Of a stretch of DNA of 64,000 nucleotides, positions 51,841 through 61,764 are shown piece after piece; position 1 is the first letter of the stretch; the number at the start of each line of letters is the position of its first letter. The DNA is from Phaeobacter sp. HF9A. GTDB taxonomy: Bacteria > Pseudomonadota > Alphaproteobacteria > Rhodobacterales > Rhodobacteraceae. The notes beneath the pieces were generated by a model, which was given only the letters and a program-made list of their open reading frames with translations, was not told where the DNA came from and ran no database searches. The stretch is from NCBI RefSeq assembly GCF_011806385.1, contig NZ_JAATOX010000003.1, positions 23,813 to 87,812 on the forward strand, in the 5' to 3' direction. The position numbers and the translations under genes are program-made.

Positions 51841-52518
51841 ATGGAAAAAGAAATCTTCGTGGCCCCCCGGGCCAGCCGTTCGACGCGGAACCTTTCGGAA
51901 CGCTCGAAAGCGCGAACCTATGTAGAGACAGGCGCTTTCCGACCTTATGGCGGTGAGAGCCAGAAAGTGAAATTCGACAGCCTTGGTGAGTTCGACGCTT
52001 TTGTCACGATCACCGCCATCTATCCAGTCGCTGACATGGTAGAGCAACCTCCAGCCATCGAGTACGTCGACGCAGAAGGTCGATCCAGACGCAAAGTGAT
52101 CGACCAGGTCTATACCTTTACTGACGGAACCAAGGCTGCCACCGAGATGAAACCTGCGGCACGCGCCATAGCCCAGAACCTTGAAGAGCAGCTGAGCTTT
52201 GTGGCGGCGGCCATGCCGCCAGAATTCGCCGAGACCTTGGTTCTAATCACTGAGGAAAATTACGACCAGTGGGAAGCCCTGAATGCGCGCCGCCTCTTGG
52301 CGTACAGGCGTGAAGACGATCCGGAAGCCGCGTCTATCATTGCTGGCTTGGCAGCCGAGCTTGAGCTACCGGTTACCATCCGCGAGTTGATCGCGCAGGC
52401 TGACATCGGGGGGAGGGCATGGCCTGAGGTTTTCAAGGCTATCTATGCTGGTGTGCTGCGGCCGCTTGAGGACGGCATCATCGACCTCGAGATGCTGGTC
52501 GAAGGAGGCTCGAAATGA
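51841..52518 (+). CDS. tnsA: TnsA-type endonuclease (module B)
   Basis: 225 residues. Catalytic pattern of a PD-(D/E)xK nuclease: Glu in FDSLGEFDAF, Asp in RKVIDQVYTFTDG and Glu-x-Lys in KAATEMKPAA, all present. The C-terminal half includes FAETLVLITEENYDQ and LLAYRRED. Start ATG 51841 has no clear Shine-Dalgarno (an A-run precedes it), which is unusual, but no better start exists. It overlaps tnsB (ATGA). It would cut the 5' transposon ends to allow cut-and-paste. Confidence 0.85.
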   Translation: MEKEIFVAPRASRSTRNLSERSKARTYVETGAFRPYGGESQKVKFDSLGEFDAFVTITAIYPVADMVEQPPAIEYVDAEGRSRRKVIDQVYTFTDGTKAATEMKPAARAIAQNLEEQLSFVAAAMPPEFAETLVLITEENYDQWEALNARRLLAYRREDDPEAASIIAGLAAELELPVTIRELIAQADIGGRAWPEVFKAIYAGVLRPLEDGIIDLEMLVEGGSK

Positions 52519-54668
52519 ACGAGATCATTCGTCTGGAGCCATACTCGCAAATCCGACATGGGGGCATAGCCAGCTTGGTCGTCGACCAGGGGCCTCTCGG
52601 GGTCACCATCACGCGCGAAGCCGACGGCAAGATTGCTTTTGATGAGCTGACTTATGATGAAATCAACGATGGCCTTAGGACGGGTCATATCGTTGTACAG
52701 GACGGCTATCACAGCGAGGAGGCGGCGCGGCAGCGAACCAAGTTTGGAGAGCAGGTCGTCACCCAGTTGCCACGTAAGCAACGTGGGAAGGTATTTTTCC
52801 GCCAAACATGGTGCGATTTTTTCCTGGATGCCGAGGCGCGCGAAGAAGTCGGACGGAATTGGCGGGACGTCGACGCTTGGATTCTCAAGATGGCCCCGCA
52901 AATAGCGAAGCATATCCCTCAACCCGAAGGGCCTGCCCAGAAACGCAAGTATGGCGGGAAGAAACGCTCGCGACGCGATATCGACCCGCCTAGCTCATCG
53001 GCTTTGTTGCGGTGGGTGCGAAAGTACCAGGATGCAGGACGTTCCGTTCTGGCGCTTATCGATAAGAGACACTTGGCCGGTCGTACAAAGGTGAAATTCG
53101 GCCCGGAGAGCGCGGCACTGCTGCGGAAGTGCGCAGATCGTTATGCCAGCTTCAAACGGCCGTCCAAGAAAAGTGTCATTCGGCAGGCAAAGCGGGCGTT
53201 TCGGCTGGCCAATGCCTTTCGGGTAGACCGCGGCCTACCGGCTTTGGAAGTGCCGTCCGACAGTACCATCTACAGGGAGATCAACCGTCTCGAGCCCTAT
53301 TACGTCATGTGCCAGCGCCAGGGGCTGGAGGCGGCCAATAGGCATTTTGCAATCATCGGAGAGGGCCTCAACGTCCTGCGTCCCGGAGAGCGGCTGGAGG
53401 TTGATGAGTGGAAGGTCGATCTGATCACATTTTTCGCAGAAGCCGGAGTGTTCGGGCATCTGACCGAAGAACAGATCAAGACGTTGCCGAAGGGGCGACG
53501 CTGGATCTACGTGGTGATCGATGTCCGAACGCGGCTGATCCTGTCGGTAAAGGTATGTGCTGCCCCCAACACTGAAGACGCGATTGTCGCGTTGGACCTT
53601 GCCACGCGCGACAAGACTGAGTTGGCAAAGCTCTTCGGGTGCAAACTGCCCTATTGGCCGGGGACTGGGTTCGAGACCGTTGCCTCTGACCAAGGCGTCG
53701 CCTTTGCGAACTTCGATTTCCGGGCTGCTGTGACTGACCTGCGTGGTACGGTCATGTTTCCTCCCGCGGGCGTGCCCAAGTTGCGGGGGCATGTCGAACG
53801 GTGTTTCCGGACCTTCGGTGTGGACCTGATGCAGTGTCTGAGTGCGCGCACGTATTCGAACGTCGTCGAAAAGGGCGACTTCGAGCCTGAAGACTATGCG
53901 GCGCTTGCCGACGACGAGCTGACACGGATCTTGGTGCGCTTCGTTGTCGACGTGTACAACAACAAGCCCCATGGAGGCCTTGGTGGACAGACGCCGCTGA
54001 ATTGTTGGCGGGAGCTGTGCTCGACGGTCGGAAAACCTCGGCAACCGGGCCGGTTCGAGCGCCTGGGTGCGTTCGGCCGGAAGTATACCCGGATCATTTC
54101 CGGGCGCGGTGTTCGATTTGCAGGTATCTTCTATACCTGCCAGGCGGTGGAGGACTACTTCCTCTCCAACCCTGATCTCGAAGTCGAAATCCGGGTAGAT
54201 CATGAAGACTTGGGGCTGATTGAGGTTCACCTTGATGGTGTATGGGTCGTGGCGCGCACCCGCGCAAAGGGGTTCGACGGCCTGTCTCTGGATCTTTGGA
54301 CGGAAGCCTGCACCAACCTGCGGCGGCGTTTCGAGGCAGAGGCGGAGCTGACGCAAGATGTCATTGATCAGGCACTCGCCGATTTTTCGGAAGAGGATCG
54401 CGCAGCCTCACATCGGCTCGGTATTTCCGCTCTCGCGCCGACACGGGCCGACGTCGAGCGTAATCGGAAACAGCTTTGGCTTGGTCTGGATGTCGTTGCC
54501 GGACACTCTCCTGCGGTTTCCAGAAAGAAGCGTGGGCTGCTGTCCGGCGTGATCCCCAAGGCTGAAAACGCGCCTCCTGCACCCCTGACCGTTCTTCCAT
54601 CGGAAGAGGACATGGTCAGCCCCCCTTCCTCCCAACGCCCGCGGTGGCGCATGGAGGAGGCGGAATGA
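52515..54668 (+). CDS. tnsB: TnsB-type DDE transposase (module B)
   Basis: 717 residues. DDE positions: YVVIDVRTRLILSVKVC (Asp), FETVASDQGVAFANFDF (Asp) and LRGHVERCFRTFG (Glu). Then YNNKPHGGLGGQTPLNCW and a C-terminal beta-barrel. The protein is intact and of normal length. It is only moderately similar to the element A transposase, so the two modules probably recognise different end sequences. Confidence 0.93.
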   Translation: MNEIIRLEPYSQIRHGGIASLVVDQGPLGVTITREADGKIAFDELTYDEINDGLRTGHIVVQDGYHSEEAARQRTKFGEQVVTQLPRKQRGKVFFRQTWCDFFLDAEAREEVGRNWRDVDAWILKMAPQIAKHIPQPEGPAQKRKYGGKKRSRRDIDPPSSSALLRWVRKYQDAGRSVLALIDKRHLAGRTKVKFGPESAALLRKCADRYASFKRPSKKSVIRQAKRAFRLANAFRVDRGLPALEVPSDSTIYREINRLEPYYVMCQRQGLEAANRHFAIIGEGLNVLRPGERLEVDEWKVDLITFFAEAGVFGHLTEEQIKTLPKGRRWIYVVIDVRTRLILSVKVCAAPNTEDAIVALDLATRDKTELAKLFGCKLPYWPGTGFETVASDQGVAFANFDFRAAVTDLRGTVMFPPAGVPKLRGHVERCFRTFGVDLMQCLSARTYSNVVEKGDFEPEDYAALADDELTRILVRFVVDVYNNKPHGGLGGQTPLNCWRELCSTVGKPRQPGRFERLGAFGRKYTRIISGRGVRFAGIFYTCQAVEDYFLSNPDLEVEIRVDHEDLGLIEVHLDGVWVVARTRAKGFDGLSLDLWTEACTNLRRRFEAEAELTQDVIDQALADFSEEDRAASHRLGISALAPTRADVERNRKQLWLGLDVVAGHSPAVSRKKRGLLSGVIPKAENAPPAPLTVLPSEEDMVSPPSSQRPRWRMEEAE

Positions 54669-55642
54669 CCCGCATTTCGCGTGAAGAGGTCAGCCACATC
54701 GTGGCTGACCTTGAAAGCCGCTTCATCGCTCACGACGCCTATCGTGACCTCCAAGATCAGATCGATGACATCCTCTACCGTCGTAAGGCGCACATGGCCG
54801 TCGGGCGGATGCCCGCGGAACGCGGCATAGTTGTTATCGGGAACGCCGGGGCAGGTAAGACGGTCAGCACCAAGCATGCTTTGGAGCAGCATCCCAAAAT
54901 TTCGTATGGGTCGCCCCTGCGAGAAGCACTGACCGTTCGGCTTGAGACCGGTGCAACGATCAAAGGGGTCGGCGTCGATACTCTCGATGCCTTTGGATAC
55001 GAGAGTAAGAGCGAGCGCAACGCGCATTCCATCTGGCAGCAGGTGATGCGCCAAGCGCGGGCGCACAAGACCTTGTTCTTTCACTTCGATGAGGCCCAGC
55101 ACATCCTGAGATCCAAGTCGAAGCATGATCTGGACCAGGTTATGCTCGTGTGGAAATCCTGTCTGGAATACGCCACCTGGCCTGTCAGCCTGATCTTGAG
55201 TGGGACCTGCGAGCTCCTGGACCTGATCAATCGGGATGATCAGCTAAAGCGGCGGTTTGAGCCCGTGCATTTTGCTCCGATGACATACGCCGCGCATGGG
55301 CATGAGGTTGGTGGGGTGCTGGAAGCCTATCTCTCGGCAGCGAAGCTGGGGCGGGGGCAGTCTGTTCAGGCCGCGTCCTCAGTTCAGCGTCTGCTGCATG
55401 CTTCCCGGTACGAGTTCGGACTGACGACACGACTGATCATCGAGGCCATCAAGATCGCTTTGCTTGAGGGCAGTGCTTCGGTGGAACAAGCGCACTTTGC
55501 GACCGCCTATCGCAAGCAGAAAGGCTGTGTGGACGCACTGAACCCCTTCATCGTGGAGAACTTCCGCGCCATCAACACCGGACAGCTGTTGGGCGGCGCG
55601 GACCTCGAGGCGCCGCCGGTCAAGACGAGGGGCGCGGCATGA
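54665..55642 (+). CDS. tnsC: TnsC-type AAA+ ATPase (module B)
   Basis: 325 residues from MTRISREEVSHIV; the start overlaps the tnsB stop as ATGA, so an ATG 21 nt earlier is less likely. Walker A IVVIGNAGAGKTVS, Walker B LFFHFDEAQHIL, and LILSGTCELLDL as sensor segment. Overlaps tniQ by 4 nt. Confidence 0.92.
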   Translation: MTRISREEVSHIVADLESRFIAHDAYRDLQDQIDDILYRRKAHMAVGRMPAERGIVVIGNAGAGKTVSTKHALEQHPKISYGSPLREALTVRLETGATIKGVGVDTLDAFGYESKSERNAHSIWQQVMRQARAHKTLFFHFDEAQHILRSKSKHDLDQVMLVWKSCLEYATWPVSLILSGTCELLDLINRDDQLKRRFEPVHFAPMTYAAHGHEVGGVLEAYLSAAKLGRGQSVQAASSVQRLLHASRYEFGLTTRLIIEAIKIALLEGSASVEQAHFATAYRKQKGCVDALNPFIVENFRAINTGQLLGGADLEAPPVKTRGAA

Positions 55643-57512
55643 TACGTCGTTTACCGATCTTGGTAGCGTTGGTGCCGGGGGAAACCCCGGCCTCCTTCGC
55701 GTCACGGCTGGCCTGGGCAAACGGCCTCTCGTTCGCATCGGAGTTTTGTGCTGATCAGGGCTTTGCGCTGCAATCTCTTGCTGATGGCGAGGAGCGTGCG
55801 CTGTCCATCCTTGCTCCGCTTGGTGGTGTCGACCGCTTCGAACTCTTGCGAGGGCTCGTGGCCAAAACTTCGGCCGGTCAGTACCTGGTCGCCGGGCAAC
55901 TTGTTGAGAAACGGTGGATCACACGTAGGCGGCTGAGGTTTTGCCCGAAATGCGTGGCCGAAGACATTGCGACGCCATCGGTGGGTGGTGCCGCCCAAAG
56001 GTGCGTTTGGCACATCCCCTCGATCCGGTCCTGCCAGCAGCATGGTTGCAGGCTCCACGAGGACGAGAGCTATTCGCATAGCCGTGGCCCTCATGACTTT
56101 GCAGGCCGCATTCGCGATCTGGGATTTGAGCACGAGCAACTGGAACAACTGGTCGTTCCTCAGGCGCCGACCGGTCTGGAAAGCTATCTGGCTCGCAGAA
56201 TGGCAGGTGAACGCCAGGACCGCTGGCTAGATGTTCTGGGCTTCGGTGCAGTAGCACTCGGTGCCGAGATCCTGGGTATCGTAGACCTCTTCGGGGTGGG
56301 GGCGAAGCCGAAGTTCTTATCGGAAGGCGACAAGAGCCAGGCCGGTGCGCGAGGCTTTGAAATCTTGTCGCGAGGTGAGTGCGGGCTGCGAGATTTGCTC
56401 GAGGCCATCCATTGTGACGCTGGATCGCCGGTCTCACTGTCCCGCAGGCACTATGGCTGTCTGTTCAACTGGCTGGAGCAGTCACACGCAGATCAATATG
56501 AACCCTTAAGAGCCATCGTGCGGGATTTCATGGCGGAGACGTACCCCATCGGTGAAGGGGACATGCTCTTTGGCAATCCGTGCGCCGTTCGGCGCGTTTA
56601 CAGCGTCGAAGCTCTGCGGCGTGATCTGGGGCTGGGATATCGTCAAACGTTGGAGCTTTTGCAGGCCAACGGCTTTCTGACTTCTGGTGGTGATGTCGGC
56701 AAGGGCGCACTCCTCGACGCGCAGGCGCTGAAGCCGATCGTGGAGCGCTTTTCCGGGGCCGTTTGCCAGGTTGCTGCGCAAAGAAGGGTCAATCTCCCAG
56801 GGCTCAGTTCGATGCTCTCGTTGCGGGCGGTATCCTGTCACCGATTGCCGGGTCGCCCGCCGGGCGTCCCTATTACGACGAAGGCCAGCTTGATGCTTTC
56901 CTCGCCAGCATCAAACCTCGCGTCGAACTGGGCGAAGGGGACGGCGGTGCGGAGCGCCTGGTCGGGATTCAGACGACCTGCCGGAAAGCCGTCGCAGGCG
57001 CGGCTGACGTTGTTCGCTTGATCCAGAAGGGGGTGCTGAAAACTGTCGCCAAGTCATCTGAGGAAAGTGGCTACCTGTCTGTGCGGCTGGACCCACAAGA
57101 GGTTGCCGAGGCGTTGCGTCTGCTCAAGCCTGAAGGATACCTTCGGTCCACGCTAGCACGTTATCTGGGGATCAATGAAGCTGCCGTCCGGTATTTGGTG
57201 GAGGTGGGCTACCTGACGCAAGTTCGGGCACGGCACCCGCACTCACGGAAGTCGATCAAGGTTGTGACCTACGAATCCGTCGATTGTTTCCTGGACCGAT
57301 ATGTCCCCTGCAAGCACCTTGCCGAATTCAAAGGGGAAGGCACGCGGAGTGTCGGTGATCAGCTCGAAGCAATCGGGTTGAAGCCGCTTCCGTTGTCGCC
57401 AGCGGCTAGGGGGCGTGTATTTCTGCGCGATGACGTGCCGTTGGGTCGGCGGGAACGAGGCAATCGATTGCGATCTCTCAAGCACGACGACATCGCTTGG
57501 CCTGATCTGTGA
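55639..57512 (+). pseudogene. tniQ: TniQ-type target-selection protein, frameshifted (module B)
   Basis: The frame from 55639 encodes a TniQ domain (VALVPGETPASFASRLAWAN) and the zinc motif LRFCPKCVAED ... IRSCQQHGCRL, and is normal up to about 56795. There the reading shifts at a CCC run (56796-56798): the continuation RAQFDALVAGGILSP is in another frame, open to the stop at 57512. Element A's TniQ has the matching APRAQFDALVADGLL without a break. One base is missing relative to the expected frame. Corrected, the protein would be about 624 residues, close to A's 633. Either a true inactivating deletion or a sequencing error. Confidence 0.85.
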
Positions 57513-57824
57513 TGCGGGGTTTGCTCTATAGAATGAAGGGTGCTCAGCCCGTCTACGTCAACTCCGCAAGACGTGGCATAACGCCAAGCTTAGACACGAA
57601 GGGTGGCTTCCAGACCTTGTCTCCGAGTAAGAATAAATCCTCGCCTCAAAGTTGAAGCGGACCTCAGGGTAGGGTCACGCCTTCTCTGTTGTGTTCGCGG
57701 ATGACCACCCTAGTGCGCATTCCAGCCGGGTGTAAACCTTTTCAGTGCTTCTAGTGATGATATCGTGCCGCCCGAGTAAGCGGCGTCCGCAAAACGCGCT
57801 AAAATACCTCTGCATCAGCCACCG
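57513..57824. other. Intergenic, nothing recognised
   Basis: 312 bp between tniQ of module B and the convergent defence operon. I looked for a TGT/ACA terminus with the element A consensus and did not find one. Confidence 0.4.
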
Positions 57825-60197
57825 TCATCCGGCGTCCGCCTCGTCTCCGAACTTGAGGAGCGCCTCGACCGCGGGCCGAACTACCTCCCTGAGCAGCTCC
57901 GCCGCCACCTCGGACGCATCGCCACTGAAATGGGCGAGTTGGGTCAGCGCGGCATCGATCCGGAGCATCAGCGGTAGGCTTTCCTTTTCCCGCGCGGCTG
58001 CGACGAACGTCGCCGCATGCTCCGGCTCCCTGGTGAAGAAAAGGAGCATGGCGTATGTTACGGGCTCAAAGATACCGTTGAAATGGAGCGCCTCGACGCC
58101 CCCCGGTAGCGAGTGCGTCTCAACCATGTCGCTGACGTTGCCCGGCTTGATAAGCGGCTCGGGATAGCTCCCGATCTGTAACATCAGTACGGCGTCTAGG
58201 CGCGCCGATCGATCCTCGTCTTTTGAATCGACTGCTATCCGCCAAGTGGCCAAATAGGACAGGATCATCCATGGATCGATGTCGACGATAGAGCCAATGC
58301 CTTCTCCATCCACGATATCGGTGACATCACCGACTCGCAGCTCAATCTGTCCATCGGGTAGTCCAGTCATCTCGAACATATGCCCATCGGGGGCGAGGCC
58401 AGTGACAGTCCTTCCCGGCGGCAACGCCTCATTCTCGCGGCGCGGTTCCCTGGAACGCAACGCCTCGATCAATTTGTAGTCCAAGGTTCCGCGCGTCTTT
58501 GCCGCCAAAAAGATCGAATACGCCGCGATCACGGGACCGAGTGGTACACTTGACGCCAGTCCAGCGAGGTCGTTCGCGACGTCGTCGAGGTCCCCATTCT
58601 CGGTGATGCGGTTGGCGAAAATCTGGGCAAGGTGCAAGGCGAGCAAGTCCTGTAGCTTAGGGTAGAGGATCGCTTCGCCTTCCTCACTCCTTCCCTCGTG
58701 CAGCAGCCCTGCGTCGAGCAGTTCGCGAATATCGGCGTCGGATAGCAGCTCTCGCAGCGCTGATTTTCGAACGATATATGTGTCCAGCGATAGCAAGCGG
58801 AGCTCGTATGTAAAATCGTCCGAGGTCAGGTCTTCGACCAGCGCCTGAGCCACCTCGCGGTAGTTTGTAGCGGCACCCAACATGTCGCGGTAGCGCTGCT
58901 CCACTTGACTGAGGAGTTGGAGCGTTGGGATGGGTGGGAGGATTGCCACCGTACCAGGTTCCAAGGTCGGGCCTGCCAAAATCGAGCCCACCATCGAGCG
59001 CAAAACCCAGGGAAGACGATATTCCCGCGACCGCTCACCGCCGGCCATGATCGATATTCCGTGCTCCTTGAGGTGATCGCGCGCAGTCGCGTACTCATCG
59101 TCGTCGAGCGGCTCGAGAAAGAAGCGCTCTGGATCTCGGCGCTTCAGCGCCGACGGGGTCCGACCGTTGCTTGATGTCAGCAGACGGTGCGCGGCACCGG
59201 TGTCGAGCGCCAGGACGACGCGTATCCTGTCGCCGAACAACGGCGACGTCAGCGCCTCGAGGTCCTGCCTAAATCTGCCGCGGGCGCCACCGAAGTCGTC
59301 CACCGCGACCACCAGGGGCGGTCCCTCGGTCCGCGACAGTTGCTGGACCCAGTGACGCGCCTCATGGGGCGTGATCGGCCAAAAGAGCTGCGAACTCAGG
59401 ATGTCGGACAGCGCGCTGAACAGGTCGATCCCGCTGTCCGCGTCGAGCGTCAACACGGCAAAATTATCGCCGGCGTTGAGCTGCTCTGCAAGCGCACGTA
59501 GCGCCGATGACTTGCCGCTGACGGGATCGCCCTCGACGAACACCAGCCGCTTCCCGTCCTTGAGCGCCTTGACAGCTTCTGCCACCGCTTTTCGCGAAAA
59601 GAGGAAGCCGTTCACGAAGGGTAATTCCGGGGTCGTCCAGCCACCCGTCCGCTCCTCAATGAAGTAGTCGCTCACCGCGCGGACAGCCTCAATCCATGCC
59701 TTCGGGTCGGTCCCGAGGAGCCGCGAAGTCGCGCGTTTCATGTCATCGGCTGCGACGAGCGCAACATTGTCGAGGAGCGCCTTCAATGCTTCTTCACCCT
59801 GAGACGCAGGGCGCCAGTCCATTCCAGTTTGCGTCTCGACCAAACGCCTCTCCGTGCCGTCCGTTGCCAGCACCAGCGGCGGTCTGGGATGGAGGATGCG
59901 GGCGTAGGAGAGGCCTTGTTCAACGTCGTCGTCGTTTATGCCGAGCCCAGGGCGCTTCAGCTCCAAAACCAGAGTGTGAACCCCGCGCACTGTCACGAGG
60001 ATGTCCGCGCGCCCGGTTACAAGCTGGCGCTCCTTGCCATCCACGTGGAGGACGGCGTGGCCAAAGCGGATCGTGAAGCTGGTCTGCTGTTCGATTTCCT
60101 TCCCGTCGAGCCACGGTAGTGCTTTCAGCAGCGCGTCGCGCGCGCGGGTTTCGAGCTGGGCCTCAGTCTCGCTCTTCGTTGCATTTGTTACCTTCAT
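57825..60197 (-). CDS. Nuclease-NTPase fusion, candidate phage-defence protein
   Basis: 790 residues from MKVTNATKSE (GAGGTG before ATG 60197). Residues 25-125 look like a type I restriction HsdR-N/PD-(D/E)xK fold: GRADILVTV (Asp 65), TLVLELKRPG (Glu 79, Lys 81) and QGLSYARIL. Then a P-loop NTPase: FVEGDPVSGKSSALRAL (Walker A, 223-231) and PPLVVAVDDFGGARG (Walker B), followed by winged-helix and helical repeats typical of STAND ATPases. Nuclease plus STAND sensor is a common layout of antiviral proteins. Last gene of a three-gene minus-strand cluster. Confidence 0.75.
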   Translation of the reverse strand: MKVTNATKSETEAQLETRARDALLKALPWLDGKEIEQQTSFTIRFGHAVLHVDGKERQLVTGRADILVTVRGVHTLVLELKRPGLGINDDDVEQGLSYARILHPRPPLVLATDGTERRLVETQTGMDWRPASQGEEALKALLDNVALVAADDMKRATSRLLGTDPKAWIEAVRAVSDYFIEERTGGWTTPELPFVNGFLFSRKAVAEAVKALKDGKRLVFVEGDPVSGKSSALRALAEQLNAGDNFAVLTLDADSGIDLFSALSDILSSQLFWPITPHEARHWVQQLSRTEGPPLVVAVDDFGGARGRFRQDLEALTSPLFGDRIRVVLALDTGAAHRLLTSSNGRTPSALKRRDPERFFLEPLDDDEYATARDHLKEHGISIMAGGERSREYRLPWVLRSMVGSILAGPTLEPGTVAILPPIPTLQLLSQVEQRYRDMLGAATNYREVAQALVEDLTSDDFTYELRLLSLDTYIVRKSALRELLSDADIRELLDAGLLHEGRSEEGEAILYPKLQDLLALHLAQIFANRITENGDLDDVANDLAGLASSVPLGPVIAAYSIFLAAKTRGTLDYKLIEALRSREPRRENEALPPGRTVTGLAPDGHMFEMTGLPDGQIELRVGDVTDIVDGEGIGSIVDIDPWMILSYLATWRIAVDSKDEDRSARLDAVLMLQIGSYPEPLIKPGNVSDMVETHSLPGGVEALHFNGIFEPVTYAMLLFFTREPEHAATFVAAAREKESLPLMLRIDAALTQLAHFSGDASEVAAELLREVVRPAVEALLKFGDEADAG

Positions 60198-60229
60198 AAC
60201 ACCTCGTCGCCGACCCGTTGGCCTCATTA

Positions 60230-60856
60230 CTAACTGCCAAGTTTTCCCGACACCGCTTCGCGCTTCGACTTGTCCCACTCGCCCTTAAGAAGGGCGGCCA
60301 TGTGTTCCTCGAGTTGGTCTGCCAACTCGGTATTCGTAAGCGTTTCTGAGTTGCGTGCGTTCGTTATGGCGTCAAGCACATCGTGCACCGCGCGATCGGC
60401 TTCGTGCGTGTCACCAGCGGCAGGCGCTGGAGCGCGACCGGTTGGGTTGAGGCGTAGCCTGATCCCGGTCCGTAGACGGTCGAACTTCTCCCAGTCGACC
60501 CCGGCCCCGCACCGTCCATGGGAGCGCAGGAGCGCCACCAGCTGTTCGGTTTGGTTCCGCATTTCGGCCCGCCATTTTGCCCGCTCTGCAGTGACCGTTT
60601 GCACCAAAACCGTCTTGGCGGTGTTATCGACCGAAGCCATGGCCGCGATATTGGCCACCTCGCGCGCGCTTTGCTGAGCACTTTTGGCCGCGCTGCGCGA
60701 CTTGAAATAGCTCGCCAGTGCGGTCGCGATGACGCCCGCCGCGGTCAACGCAGTGGTAATCGAACTGTCGAACTTCAGGTCAGCGAGGACTCCGAGGATG
60801 GCGGTGACGGTTCCAACCACGACGCCTACATCCGCCTTCGTGACATCATTGCTCAT
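60230..60856 (-). CDS. Membrane protein in defence-like operon
   Basis: 208 residues, family not recognised. Two hydrophobic segments near the N-terminus (VGVVVGTVTAILGVLADL and ALTAAGVIATALASYF), then an Ala/Gln/Arg-rich helical, possibly coiled-coil region and an acidic C-terminus (NTELADQLEEHMAALLKGEW). It overlaps the upstream gene by 4 nt and is 32 bp from the nuclease-NTPase gene, so the three are co-transcribed. Confidence 0.65.
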   Translation of the reverse strand: MSNDVTKADVGVVVGTVTAILGVLADLKFDSSITTALTAAGVIATALASYFKSRSAAKSAQQSAREVANIAAMASVDNTAKTVLVQTVTAERAKWRAEMRNQTEQLVALLRSHGRCGAGVDWEKFDRLRTGIRLRLNPTGRAPAPAAGDTHEADRAVHDVLDAITNARNSETLTNTELADQLEEHMAALLKGEWDKSKREAVSGKLGS

Positions 60857-61764
60857 TCCCTGCCTCCCGTGGGAGTTGGATTGTTGCTCCGCCCGGACGA
60901 AAGCAAGAGCAGCCGCAAGAAGCCGAACATGCGTACAAAGAGCCAGTCCAGCTGCTCCGACCGATCGATCATTTCCTGCGTCACCTCAGAATGGCGAATT
61001 CGCAGGCTATTGCCGATAGAGGTGAGCGACTTCGCCTCGTCAGCGAGCGCAGCGCGCATTTTCGTCCCGGGAGCAGCGGCGCAATCCAGCAGCGCATCAG
61101 CCTGCGCGCGCTTATCCGAGCCTGGTTCGAGCGTCTTCATGCGTTCGAAGGCATCCCATAGCTTTTCGGTCGCATCCCGGCGATCTTCGAGCTTTGGGGC
61201 AAGGAAACGCGAGCGAGCGTATTCCAGCAGGCGATCAAGCTCCGTGTCACCTGTATTGAACATCTTCCAGCCGAGCGCTTGTGCGACCGGTTGCGGTAGA
61301 ATTCGCTGCGCGCGGCCGTCATCATCGAGCTTGAAGGCGATCCCATTTCGCTGGAGCAGGAGGTTGACGTCCGCGACGAAGGAAGCGAGTCCAGCGGCTC
61401 TTTCCCATTTCAAGTGATGATGGTCATAGTAGGAGTGGTAGCTAACGGAGATGGGTTCGCCAACCGCCTTGGCGCAGAACTCTAGTAAGTCCAACACAAC
61501 CGGTGTCTCGGGGAGCTTGTCGCATCGTAGCGGCCACTCGAGCCACGGGACTTCGGCTTGGAGGAATTGTCCAAAAGCCTGCTGGTCGCAGCCGCAAGCC
61601 CCCCTTCCGTCCGGACACTGCTCGGCGAACCGAAAGCCAAAGGCACCATTTCCGATGCGCAAACCTACAAGCGAATAGAGGGCGCCCCAAACCCGTATAT
61701 TGATAGTTTCCGATATCGCCGGACGCGTGCCATATTCGCGGTCCGTGAAGTAATCTGTATTCAA
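60853..61764 (-). CDS. Unknown protein, abortive-infection-like
   Basis: 303 residues, first gene of the three-gene cluster. The C-terminal half has the segments LKWERAAGLASFVADVNLLL and LEDRRDATEKLWDAFERMKT, a pattern I associate with AbiJ-type and related abortive-infection proteins of unknown activity. The N-terminal part starts YFTDREYGTRPAISETI and has a Cys-rich GACGCDQQ. No catalytic motif is evident. Assignment to defence rests on the neighbour and pattern memory. Confidence 0.6.
   Translation of the reverse strand: MNTDYFTDREYGTRPAISETINIRVWGALYSLVGLRIGNGAFGFRFAEQCPDGRGACGCDQQAFGQFLQAEVPWLEWPLRCDKLPETPVVLDLLEFCAKAVGEPISVSYHSYYDHHHLKWERAAGLASFVADVNLLLQRNGIAFKLDDDGRAQRILPQPVAQALGWKMFNTGDTELDRLLEYARSRFLAPKLEDRRDATEKLWDAFERMKTLEPGSDKRAQADALLDCAAAPGTKMRAALADEAKSLTSIGNSLRIRHSEVTQEMIDRSEQLDWLFVRMFGFLRLLLLSSGRSNNPTPTGGRE

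Larger units (their letters stand above)
50503..57512 (+). mobile_element. Tn7-like transposition module B, ends not found
   Basis: Metallophosphoesterase, Ner-like regulator, tnsA, tnsB, tnsC and a frameshifted tniQ: the same gene set as element A but clearly diverged in sequence and oppositely oriented. I found no TGT...CCCATA terminus of left orientation before 50.5 kb or right orientation between 57.5 and 64 kb, so the element either has different ends, extends past the window or has lost them. The coordinates cover the genes only. Confidence 0.7.
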
